From: Methanobacteriota archaeon
GTDB lineage: Archaea > Thermoplasmatota > Thermoplasmata > Methanomassiliicoccales > UBA472
Assembly (NCBI GenBank): GCA_021372335.1
Contig: JAJFUR010000078.1
Span: forward strand, 1-36,039
Length of the DNA: 36,039 nucleotides
Direction: 5' to 3'
Shown here: positions 1 through 6,454 of the stretch, one piece after another
Layout: every line of letters starts with the position of its first letter
Position numbering within the stretch: position 1 is the stretch's first letter
Notes under the pieces: generated by a model
What the model was told of the DNA's origin: nothing
Seen by the model: only the letters and a program-made list of their open reading frames with translations
Database searches by the model: none
Position numbers and translations under genes: made by a program

Positions 1-273
1 CTCGGACTGGGGCGCGTGCTGGTTATGGGCGGCCCCATCGAACCCCCCTTCCTGGCCAGCATGGAGGATGTATTCGCCTGGGACCTGGCGCGATGCTTGG
101 AGGCGGGGGTGCAGTGGGCTGCGGGGCCGGTCGTCGTAGAAGGACTGAACGTCCCCTCCGAAGGCCTGGAGGGCTCGTTCGCCCTGAGCGCCCCGGGGAT
201 GGGTGTGAAGGTATCCATCTACAGCCGGGACGACGCGCACGCCCTTTTCAGCAGCGTTCTCGTCAGGGCCTGA
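1..273 (+). CDS. C-terminal part of an unrecognised protein (5' end outside window)
   Basis: The frame is open from the first base to the TGA at 271-273, so this is probably the C-terminal 90 residues of a gene that begins upstream. A GTG at 16 and an ATG at 25 could act as internal starts, but neither has an evident ribosome binding site. The peptide mixes hydrophobic and acidic stretches and ends ...DDAHALFSSVLVRA. It has no cysteines beyond one and no obvious membrane helix. I do not recognise the family. Its stop abuts the stop of the converging glycosyltransferase gene, the two forming TGATCA. It could be a chance open frame, but the tight tail-to-tail junction, also seen at confident genes here, favours a real gene. 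Confidence 0.5.
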   Translation, partial: LGLGRVLVMGGPIEPPFLASMEDVFAWDLARCLEAGVQWAAGPVVVEGLNVPSEGLEGSFALSAPGMGVKVSIYSRDDAHALFSSVLVRA

Positions 274-1377
274 TCAGCCTTCCGGAATGGCGCTGCTCAA
301 CGTGTTCCATACATAGCCGATGCCGAACCCCAGGAACATCGGCCAAAGCTGCACGGCGTAATTGGTGGAGAGCAGCGTGTAGAAGAAATAGAGCGCGACC
401 AGGTAGCCGGAGAAGCCGGTGAAGACCACCTTCATGCCAATGATCAGGCGGTCCCTTTTCCCACGGGCCAGCAGGAACTTGTTGGCCACCACGAGATAGG
501 CCATGGCCAGGACGAACGCCAGGACCGTGGAGGTCACGAGCTGGTCATCGTAGGCCATGTTCAGGGTGCCCATCAGGGCGAAGGTGAAGCCGAGGCCGAG
601 GGCCAAGGCGGAGATGTACCTTCCCAGCATGTTGATGAAAAGGAAGTTCACGGCCAATGCGGCCAGCTTCCCCATCGGCCCGCACTGCCTGAGGATGGAC
701 AGGACGACCCGCGAGGAAAGCTTGGAATGACCGCTGCGGCGCTGGTGGAACTCGAACTCCAGCTCCTCGACGACCGCATCCCGGGGAAGGAACTTCAACA
801 GGTCGAAGAGGACCTTGAACCCGCCCCGCTCGAACCTATGCCCATGCTTCACCAGTACGTCCTGGCAGAGTTCGGTCCTCCCTCCAAAGAAGCCGCTCAT
901 CACGTCCTCGGTGGAGGGCCTGCGCATTATGAACAGGTACGTTTTGGCCAAGGCGTTCGCCCCCCATGAGGCCAGCGTCCGGCTGAGGCTCAGGCTGTTC
1001 TTGTTCACCCGCTTGCCGACCGCGACGTCCGCCCCCCGTTCCAACAGGTCATACAGCCCTCCCACCGATTCCGGGGGATGCTGGAAATCGGCATCCATGA
1101 CCACAAACCGCTCGGTGCGGCAGGCCATGATGCCATCCATGATGCTGGCGGTCAGCCCCCTGTCCTGGGGGGCACGGGCGAGGAGCACGGTCTTCGGATG
1201 GACCGCCGAGAACGAGCGCACGGTCTCGGGCGTACCATCGGTGGAGTTGTCATCGGCGACGATGATCGAGACCCCGGGGTACAACGCAATGAGGGCCTCA
1301 AGCATGGAACGGATGTTCCCTCCCTCATTGTATGTGGGAAGGATCACCGTCAGGTCTTCGTAGGACCGCAATAGCAT
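274..1377 (-). CDS. GT2 family glycosyltransferase with C-terminal GtrA-like membrane domain (dolichol-phosphate mannosyltransferase-like)
   Basis: A 367-residue protein. Residues about 9-200 form a GT-A glycosyltransferase domain with the nucleotide-sugar motif PTYNEGGN (14-21), the ADDNSTDGT loop (41-49) and DADFQHPP (95-102), which carries the metal-binding acidic pair. This is the pattern of dolichyl-phosphate mannose or glucose synthases. Residues about 230-367 hold four hydrophobic helices like a GtrA-type flippase domain, so the likely job is making or moving polyprenyl-phosphate sugars for N-glycans or cell-surface glycoconjugates at the membrane. The donor sugar is unknown. The ATG at 1377 is preferred over an upstream TTG at 1395 because a TATA-like element (1407-1417) would start transcription at about 1386. 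The gene is divergent from a second GT2 gene at 1487. Confidence 0.88.
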   Translation of the reverse strand: MLLRSYEDLTVILPTYNEGGNIRSMLEALIALYPGVSIIVADDNSTDGTPETVRSFSAVHPKTVLLARAPQDRGLTASIMDGIMACRTERFVVMDADFQHPPESVGGLYDLLERGADVAVGKRVNKNSLSLSRTLASWGANALAKTYLFIMRRPSTEDVMSGFFGGRTELCQDVLVKHGHRFERGGFKVLFDLLKFLPRDAVVEELEFEFHQRRSGHSKLSSRVVLSILRQCGPMGKLAALAVNFLFINMLGRYISALALGLGFTFALMGTLNMAYDDQLVTSTVLAFVLAMAYLVVANKFLLARGKRDRLIIGMKVVFTGFSGYLVALYFFYTLLSTNYAVQLWPMFLGFGIGYVWNTLSSAIPEG

Positions 1378-1406
1378 CCCAACTCCGCAACTCAAGATTT
1401 TTTATT

Positions 1407-1417
1407 GATATTTATAG
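1407..1417 (-). promoter_or_regulatory. TATA box for the 1377 glycosyltransferase gene
   Basis: Read on the minus strand this is CTATAAATATC, a good archaeal box A. It sits about 35 nt upstream of the ATG at 1377, predicting a leader of roughly 9 nt. Confidence 0.5.
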
Positions 1418-1453
1418 ATTGTTGACCGGAGAACGCCGACCAACGGCCTCGAC

Positions 1454-1463
1454 AATATTTATC
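1454..1463 (+). promoter_or_regulatory. TATA box for the 1487 glycosyltransferase gene
   Basis: AATATTTATC is centred about 28 nt upstream of the ATG at 1487, so transcription should begin at or next to the start codon (leaderless mRNA). No Shine-Dalgarno sequence precedes the ATG. Confidence 0.6.
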
Positions 1464-1486
1464 ACACCTTCCCGTTCTCCTCTTTG

Positions 1487-2395
1487 ATGCTTGCCCTCTC
1501 CGCCGGGGTGTGCGCGTACAACGAGGAAAGGAACATCGTCCAGTGCCTCCGTTCCTTAAGTGCCCAGAGGCTCAATGGGAAGGAGCTCGTGGAGATACTT
1601 GTCATCTCGAGCGGCAGCACGGACCGTACAGACGAGCTCGTGGCCCGCTATGCGAAGGAGGCCGACCATCGGGTCAGGCTGATCAGGCAGGAAAGGCGGG
1701 AGGGCAAGAACTCCGCCGTGAACGCGTTCATCGAGGCAGCCAAAGGGGAGGTCCTTTTCCTGGCCAACGCGGACAACGTTATGCGAGAGGATACCTTCGA
1801 CCTCATGGCGGAGCACTTCCTCGATCCGACCGTGGGGGTCGTCGGCGGGCATCCTGTTCCGGTGAACGACAGGGGCACCTTCATGGGCTTCGCGGTGCAC
1901 ATGCTATGGGACATGCACCACCGGCTCTCGCTCATCCATCCGAAGGTGGGGGAGATCGTGGCCTTCCGGAACACGGGGCTGAGGATCCCGGTGGGGATGG
2001 GGAGCGACGAGGACCTCATCCGAAGGGACATGGAGGCCAAGGGGCTCAAGGTCCTGTACGAGCCTTCGGCCATCGTCTACAACCGGGGGCCGACCACCCT
2101 GGGGGACTTCCTCGAGCAGCGCACCCGGGTGAACATCGGGGAGCGCTACATGAAGCGGTGGTTCGACTACGACATCCCGACCTGGGACCAGCGATACCTC
2201 TTCAACGCCTACCTCAGCTTCCTCAAGGACAATGCCAGGCACCCGCTTAAGATGGCCTGGGCCATGGCCCTCGAGGCCTTCGCCAGGGCCTACGCCGCAC
2301 TGCACGTCCGTCTCGACAGGGGGGACCGAGCGATCTGGCAGGTGGTAAGCAGCACCAAGGAGGTGAGCGCCGATGACAAGGAGAAAGATAGATAG
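1487..2395 (+). CDS. GT2 family glycosyltransferase
   Basis: A 302-residue soluble GT-A glycosyltransferase. Visible motifs are CAYNEERN (9-16), SSGSTDRT (41-48), a DXD-like LANADN (92-97) and GSDEDL at about 165, which resembles the catalytic-base region of processive or polysaccharide GT2 enzymes. It transfers a sugar from a nucleotide donor; donor and acceptor cannot be told from sequence. No clear transmembrane helix is present, although a C-terminal amphipathic region around 250-280 may touch the membrane. A TTG three bases upstream is also in frame, but the ATG at 1487 fits the TATA spacing. It shares a promoter region with the divergent GT2/GtrA gene, suggesting a small surface-glycan locus. 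It ends in TAG. Confidence 0.85.
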   Translation: MLALSAGVCAYNEERNIVQCLRSLSAQRLNGKELVEILVISSGSTDRTDELVARYAKEADHRVRLIRQERREGKNSAVNAFIEAAKGEVLFLANADNVMREDTFDLMAEHFLDPTVGVVGGHPVPVNDRGTFMGFAVHMLWDMHHRLSLIHPKVGEIVAFRNTGLRIPVGMGSDEDLIRRDMEAKGLKVLYEPSAIVYNRGPTTLGDFLEQRTRVNIGERYMKRWFDYDIPTWDQRYLFNAYLSFLKDNARHPLKMAWAMALEAFARAYAALHVRLDRGDRAIWQVVSSTKEVSADDKEKDR

Positions 2396-2416
2396 GAAAA
2401 TGTTTGAGGGGGCCGC

Positions 2417-3619
2417 TCATCGCTTCCTGAAAGCCACCACGCCCGCCAGGACCACCAATGCGATAGCCCCAATGATAATGGCCACGCCGCCGGGGGAGAG
2501 CAGCGCGTCCATGGGATCGACGCTCTCGACCGTGAGCGCGCCAACGGTGCTTGCGGGCAGGTAGACCAGCATCTGCTGGACCTCCCCGTCGTCCACGACC
2601 GCGTAGCAGGCGTCCTCAGGTTGCCCGTACAGGAGCTCTAGCGGGTCCTCGACGCAGCGCATCTCCTGGGCGTTCAGGCGCACCCGGAGGCGGTCCTGGG
2701 ACATGTCCATGGTCCCTGTCTCCGTGTGGACCAGAACGAGGGCACCCTGGGCGTTCTCGCCATGGGCATTCAGCCGGAACCTGTTCTTGGCCACCTCCTG
2801 CACCTGCACCTGCAGCTCCTGGCAGTAGGAAACGGTGTCATAGACGCCGCCCTCCTCCCCACCAACGAGGGTGACCTCGGCCGCCACCCTGCCCTCACGG
2901 ACGGCCTGCATCAGGGCCAGCTCGATCCATTGATGACGATGGGCCACCTGGGGCAGGAAGCGTATCATGAGATGCTCCGTGACGGTGCATGTGACCACCG
3001 TGCCGTTCTCCGACACCAGGAAGGGGTCGTCGGAGGCGATGACGCCCCTCGAGGCCCCATCGGCGATGACCAGCTGGTAGGTCAGATCGCTCGTTTCGTT
3101 CTGAACCCTGTTCTCCACCACGGTCATGTTCCCAGCCAGGACGATGCTCACGTTCGCGGCCTCGTCGACGAACAGATGGTACATGCCCGTAGGATTATCG
3201 TGGATGACGGCGATCAGACCCCCATCGCTCAGCCTGACGATGGACCCGTGCACCTCGATCTCCTGAAGGTCGAACCCTTCAACCGTGATATTAGCGATCA
3301 GGACCTTCTCCCCCCCGGAGGTCAGCAGGCCGTAGTCGGTGAGGGTGCCGTTCGCTTCATCCAATGTGTAGAAGACGAAGCTCCCCCTGCCATAGCCATA
3401 CGAGTAGTTCATCTTCCCCATCAGGGATGTCTTCGCCCCTTTCTCGTACATCCCATCGTCCTGTCCAGGCACGATCGTTGTCTCCCCACCGCCGTCGGAC
3501 CAGGGACCATGCCCCCGCCCGTTGCCACCGTCGGCCACGGCCGGCGCCGCTAGCAATGCGAAGGCGGAGAGAAGGAGCATGCCCCCTACTATCAGGCACA
3601 ATGCCTTTGCGTTCCGCAT
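2417..3619 (-). CDS. Secreted, membrane-anchored cell-surface protein of unknown function
   Basis: A 400-residue protein. Residues about 1-30 are a signal peptide (positive MRNAK, hydrophobic core, AVA-like cleavage region). A glycine-rich linker follows, then a long beta-rich ectodomain. A C-terminal helix (about 375-395) followed by FRKR forms a membrane anchor. The ectodomain has several N-X-S/T sequons, which fits archaeal N-glycosylation and the two glycosyltransferase genes alongside. I do not recognise a domain family; a conserved archaeal surface protein or S-layer-associated protein is possible. The start was set at 3619 rather than an upstream in-frame start at 3655, because GGTGAG lies 5 nt before this ATG and the signal peptide begins there. 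No strong TATA box is visible upstream. Confidence 0.75.
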   Translation of the reverse strand: MRNAKALCLIVGGMLLLSAFALLAAPAVADGGNGRGHGPWSDGGGETTIVPGQDDGMYEKGAKTSLMGKMNYSYGYGRGSFVFYTLDEANGTLTDYGLLTSGGEKVLIANITVEGFDLQEIEVHGSIVRLSDGGLIAVIHDNPTGMYHLFVDEAANVSIVLAGNMTVVENRVQNETSDLTYQLVIADGASRGVIASDDPFLVSENGTVVTCTVTEHLMIRFLPQVAHRHQWIELALMQAVREGRVAAEVTLVGGEEGGVYDTVSYCQELQVQVQEVAKNRFRLNAHGENAQGALVLVHTETGTMDMSQDRLRVRLNAQEMRCVEDPLELLYGQPEDACYAVVDDGEVQQMLVYLPASTVGALTVESVDPMDALLSPGGVAIIIGAIALVVLAGVVAFRKR

Positions 3620-3720
3620 GTTCTCACCGCTCTCGCATCCGGGGGGAGGGGTCATTAGGGTTTTGGTACGTCCCTCGAACCGGCTGGTACAAGCTTCGAA
3701 CGCCCCCGGACGGCGGTTCG

Positions 3721-4032
3721 ATGATTGAACCAGAAGATGCTTATCCCCTGCCCGACGATTTCGAGCGCATGGAAGCGTGGCAGTTGGCCCTGAGGATCGT
3801 ACTGCTCGGCCTGAGCGTGATAATGCTGGGCATCAGCGCCCAGGCCTGGCGGCGGGCCAGAGGGAGGCGGATGGTGTGGGTGATGGTCTCCTTCGCCGGG
3901 TTCGTCCTCCTTTCCTCGTCCACCCTCCTGGGGGCAATATGGGGGGATTCCTCATGGGCCGTTCCCGATGCGATCGTTGGACTACTGATCCTGATAATAG
4001 GCGCCATTTACCTGGCGCTGCTGAAGGGCTGA
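3721..4032 (+). CDS. Small membrane protein (about three helices), partner of the following regulator
   Basis: A 103-residue protein with an acidic N-terminus (MIEPEDAYPLPDD) and three hydrophobic helices at about 20-40, 50-72 and 80-101. There is an arginine-rich loop (RRARGRR) between helices 1 and 2. It has no recognised family. Its stop codon overlaps the start of the winged-helix gene (TGATG at 4030-4034), so the two are translationally coupled and probably act together. A membrane sensor or anchor for the regulator is a guess. The frame is open further upstream, but this ATG is where the composition becomes protein-like and the upstream part is antisense to the surface-protein gene. Confidence 0.7.
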   Translation: MIEPEDAYPLPDDFERMEAWQLALRIVLLGLSVIMLGISAQAWRRARGRRMVWVMVSFAGFVLLSSSTLLGAIWGDSSWAVPDAIVGLLILIIGAIYLALLKG

Positions 4033-4562
4033 TGGTGGTGGACGGCACCCTGGACCTGGAGAACCGACGGAGAATATATGAGATGATCCGTTCCAGGCCA
4101 GGGACGTACCTGCGGGAGATGGAGAGGGAGCTGGGGCTGCAGGTCGGAACGCTCTCCTATCACCTCGGGATACTCACCGAGGCGGGCATGGTGCGGGCCG
4201 AGCCGGAAGGGAACCATGTCCGGTACTTCCCCTCGGAGGGCTTCATCCTCAACGACCGGCGGACACTGGCATACCTCCGCTCCCGGACCACTAGGGCGAT
4301 CCTCATGCACATCCTCGACCAGGGGACGGTGAGCTTCCAGGGGCTGATGGCGCTCGTCAAGGTATCGAAGTCGACCATGTCCTACCACCTCAAGCGCCTG
4401 GCCTCCGCCGGGCTGATCAAGGTGAGCAAGGGCGAGGAGACCATGGTCTCCGCGGCCGACCCCGTCCGCCTAACGAACCTGCTGGTCTGGGTCCGGGAGG
4501 ATGTGGAGAGGGACGCTGCGGACGCCCTCATCGATGTTTGGAACAGGCTCACTGAGAGATAG
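4032..4562 (+). CDS. Double winged-helix (ArsR-like) transcriptional regulator
   Basis: A 176-residue protein with two tandem winged-helix domains. The first (about 10-75) contains YLREMERELGLQVGTLSYHLGILTEA in helix-turn-helix spacing. The second (about 88-145) contains FQGLMALVKVSKSTMSYHLKRLASAG. Both share the SYHL signature of ArsR/MarR-type recognition helices. Paired winged-helix proteins of this size are common in methanogens and Thermoplasmatota. The start overlaps the stop of the small membrane protein gene, implying co-translation. No ligand-binding domain is visible, so the signal may come through the membrane partner. It ends in TAG. DNA binding is well supported; the targets are unknown. 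Confidence 0.88.
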   Translation: MVVDGTLDLENRRRIYEMIRSRPGTYLREMERELGLQVGTLSYHLGILTEAGMVRAEPEGNHVRYFPSEGFILNDRRTLAYLRSRTTRAILMHILDQGTVSFQGLMALVKVSKSTMSYHLKRLASAGLIKVSKGEETMVSAADPVRLTNLLVWVREDVERDAADALIDVWNRLTER

Positions 4563-4672
4563 GGTTCCATCGGGCCCCGCTCCGTTGGGAGGGGAGAAAG
4601 GGCATGGGTCCGAGCGCCGCCAATGCAATCATGGGGCCTCCCCGTCCATCCAGCCATGGTCCAGAGCGGGCC

Positions 4673-4695
4673 GCCGGTCATTACTGAATGACGGC
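4673..4695 (+). repeat. Inverted repeat upstream of the ilv promoter
   Basis: GCCG, one bulged G, TCATT, a four-base loop ACTG, then AATGA and CGGC. This gives nine paired bases with one bulge. It lies 17 nt upstream of the TATA box at 4712 and could be a regulator binding site. Confidence 0.45.
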
Positions 4696-4711
4696 AGGGC
4701 CTAAGACAACC

Positions 4712-4719
4712 CTTAAATA
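4712..4719 (+). promoter_or_regulatory. TATA box for the ilv leader and operon
   Basis: CTTAAATA matches the archaeal box A pattern YTTAWAWA at every position. The expected transcription start, about 26 nt downstream, falls at 4741-4744, right at the ATG of the 19-residue micro-ORF. The ilvN start is some 350 nt further on, so the operon would carry a long 5' leader. Confidence 0.65.
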
Positions 4720-4743
4720 CGGTAGCAGAAATACAAAATCTCC

Positions 4744-4803
4744 ATGCGCGCTGCGGCCCTCCCCGGTGTTATTGTTCAGGTCCTGCGTGCATTGGGCGTC
4801 TGA
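4744..4803 (+). CDS. Putative leaderless leader peptide rich in branched-chain residues
   Basis: This 19-codon ORF encodes MRAAALPGVIVQVLRALGV followed by TGA. Eight of its 19 residues are Val, Ile or Leu. The central GTT ATT GTT codons end in T in a genome that strongly prefers G/C at third positions. Its ATG coincides with the predicted transcription start from the TATA box at 4712, so it would be translated as a leaderless ORF. It lies about 290 nt upstream of ilvN and ilvE, the genes for branched-chain amino acid synthesis, as expected for a regulatory leader peptide. Its existence and role are inferred from position and composition; a chance short ORF cannot be excluded. Confidence 0.45.
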   Translation: MRAAALPGVIVQVLRALGV

Positions 4804-4831
4804 AAGGGAGGCCAATGGCCTGTCCGTCCAT

Positions 4832-5077
4832 ATGGTGGGTATGTTAATGGTGCATAGCGCGTTGCTCGGGCTGTTGGTGCTAGGTGTGGCAGAGGGTGGG
4901 GTCCGCCGTCCGAAGAGAATAGAGGGAAGCGATAGCCATCAGCTTCCCTGGCTGTCCACGCCCAAGTACCCCTGCGGTCCGGACAACGGGCGCGCCGACG
5001 ACGGGTACTATCAACCGATCAAGAAAGAGCACAGCATGCGGAACTACGAGATACCGATAAAGTGCAAGAGGAAGTGA
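4832..5077 (+). CDS. Leu/Val-rich leader ORF or small membrane protein upstream of ilvN
   Basis: An 81-codon ORF. Its first 20 residues, MVGMLMVHSALLGLLVLGVA, contain six Leu and four Val. The six Leu codons use five synonyms including TTA and CTA, which look rare in neighbouring genes. The rest is polar and ends in a basic KCKRK tail. ATGs at 4832, 4841 and 4847 are all possible starts; the one at 4847 overlaps the TAA of a ten-codon ORF (4815-4847) preceded by GGGAGG. The stop lies 14 nt before the ilvN ATG, close enough for translational coupling. The coding sequence contains the two competing hairpins at 4924-4956. I do not recognise a family. It may be a leader peptide, a small membrane protein, or non-coding leader RNA. 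Confidence 0.35.
   Translation: MVGMLMVHSALLGLLVLGVAEGGVRRPKRIEGSDSHQLPWLSTPKYPCGPDNGRADDGYYQPIKKEHSMRNYEIPIKCKRK
4924..4956 (+). promoter_or_regulatory. Two mutually exclusive hairpins in the ilv leader
   Basis: Stem A pairs GGGAAGC (4924-4930) with GCTTCCC (4942-4948), seven perfect base pairs. Stem B pairs GATAGCCA (4931-4938) with TGGCTGTC (4949-4956), eight pairs with one G-U. The arms interleave with zero-length connecting loops, too short for a pseudoknot, so only one stem can form at a time. No oligo-T tract follows, so neither is a classical terminator. Confidence 0.5.
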
Positions 5078-5091
5078 GGAACGGGATCGAG

Positions 5092-5454
5092 ATGGAGGTC
5101 ATATCGATGGTCGTGAACGACGAGTTCGGGGTCATGCAGAGGATCATGGGCGAGTTCACCCGCCGCAAGATAAACGTGGACACCATCGTTGTTGGGAAGT
5201 GCGAGCTGCCTGGCAAGTCCCGCGTGGTCCTGACCGTCTCCGACCGCACGCAGGCGGAGTGGGCGGCGGACAGCCTGCAACGGCTGCACGACGTCCTGCA
5301 CGTGGAGCTTGTGGACGAGAGCCACCAGGAGGCGTATGCGCTGGTGGGCAACGGCGCCGGTAAGGCCCGGCTGATCGGCTCCATCGAGGAGGTGGAGAAG
5401 ATGCTCCGTGCCACCAATCCGGACCGCTTCATCAGGGCTGTGAACGCCATCTGA
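5092..5454 (+). CDS. ilvN: Acetolactate synthase small-subunit-like ACT-domain protein
   Basis: A 120-residue protein. Residues about 1-75 form an ACT domain typical of the regulatory subunit of acetohydroxyacid synthase, with VVNDEFGVMQRIMGEFTRRKINVDTIVVG followed by a beta-strand and helix repeat. This domain binds Val, Leu or Ile and controls the catalytic subunit, which is not in this window. The C-terminal 45 residues do not look like the usual second domain, so this is a short variant. The ATG at 5092 is preferred to an upstream GTG at 5062 because the ACT domain begins there and GAGG lies 12 nt upstream. ilvE follows after nine bases, so the two form an operon behind the leader. Confidence 0.8.
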   Translation: MEVISMVVNDEFGVMQRIMGEFTRRKINVDTIVVGKCELPGKSRVVLTVSDRTQAEWAADSLQRLHDVLHVELVDESHQEAYALVGNGAGKARLIGSIEEVEKMLRATNPDRFIRAVNAI

Positions 5455-5463
5455 GGTGCGGCC

Positions 5464-6381
5464 ATGAAGGGCAAGGTCTGGATGGACGGGCGCATGGTGG
5501 ACTTCGAGGACGCGAAGGTGCACGTGCTGGCCCACGGGCTTCACTATGGGACCGGGGTGTTCGAGGGGATCCGTGTCTACCACACCCCGAAGGGGAGGAA
5601 CATCTTCCGTCTGCGGGACCACATGGTTCGCTTCCTGAACTCCGCCAAGGTATTGCAGATGGACGTCCCGTATTCATTGGACGAGCTGTGCGAGGCCTGC
5701 CGGGAGGTGGTCCGCTCCGCCGGGCCAGAAGGGGACTACTTGAGGCCGTTGGCCTTCTATGGGGTGCATCCCGAGTGGAAGATCGGACTGAACCCAAGCG
5801 GACTAGGCACCAACGTGAGCATCATGTGCACCCACATGGGCGTCTACATGGGAGAGGACCAGGTGGAGCAGGGGGCGGCCATCATCACATCCTCTTGGGA
5901 GAAGTACTCTAACCGCGCCGCCGCCCTCAACGCCAAGGTGTGCGGGCACTACGTCAATTCAGTGATAGCCAAGCTTGAGGCGATCCAGCGAGGCTGCGAC
6001 GAGGCGCTCCTGCTCAACGGGAACGGCTCGGTCGCCGAGGGGACGGGGGAGAACGTGTTCATGGTCAAGAACGGAAGGCTGTACACCCCCCCGGTGTCCG
6101 CCGGCATCCTCGAGGGCATCACCCGTGACTGCGTCATGACCATCGCCCAGGATATTGGCATCGAGGTGACGGAGAAGGATCTGACCCGCTCCGAACTCTT
6201 CATGGCGGACGAGGTGTTCCTGACCGGCACCGCGGCGGAGATCTCCCCGGTCCGCTCCATCGACGACCGGATCATCGCAAACGGGGCGACAGGGCCGATG
6301 ACCCAGCGGCTGGGGGAGGCGTTCCACAGGGCGGCCATGGGGGAGGACCCCAGGTACAAGGATTGGTCCGACCTGGTGTAG
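5464..6381 (+). CDS. ilvE: Branched-chain amino acid aminotransferase
   Basis: A 305-residue fold-type IV PLP enzyme that interconverts Val, Leu and Ile with their 2-oxoacids, using glutamate/2-oxoglutarate. Visible features are the N-terminal HGLHYGTGVFEGIR segment (about 24-37), the PLP-binding lysine K158 in NAKVCGHYVNS, EGTGENVF (192-199) for phosphate binding, and GTAAEISPV near 256. The length is normal for the family. GAGGTG lies a few bases before the ATG. It is co-transcribed with ilvN. D-amino acid transaminase and aminodeoxychorismate lyase share the fold, but the LRPLAFYG and GLNPSG stretches and the ilvN context favour IlvE. It ends in TAG. Confidence 0.95.
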   Translation: MKGKVWMDGRMVDFEDAKVHVLAHGLHYGTGVFEGIRVYHTPKGRNIFRLRDHMVRFLNSAKVLQMDVPYSLDELCEACREVVRSAGPEGDYLRPLAFYGVHPEWKIGLNPSGLGTNVSIMCTHMGVYMGEDQVEQGAAIITSSWEKYSNRAAALNAKVCGHYVNSVIAKLEAIQRGCDEALLLNGNGSVAEGTGENVFMVKNGRLYTPPVSAGILEGITRDCVMTIAQDIGIEVTEKDLTRSELFMADEVFLTGTAAEISPVRSIDDRIIANGATGPMTQRLGEAFHRAAMGEDPRYKDWSDLV

Positions 6382-6454
6382 CCCCGTTGGAACCAGGGGA
6401 TGCGTGGCCTTCCCAGGCCACGTCCATGTCCATCGATCACCAAGGGGAAGGACG

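Noticed and set aside
4924-4956. H-type pseudoknot
   Set aside because: The loops that must cross the 7- and 8-bp stems are zero bases long, so both stems cannot form together.
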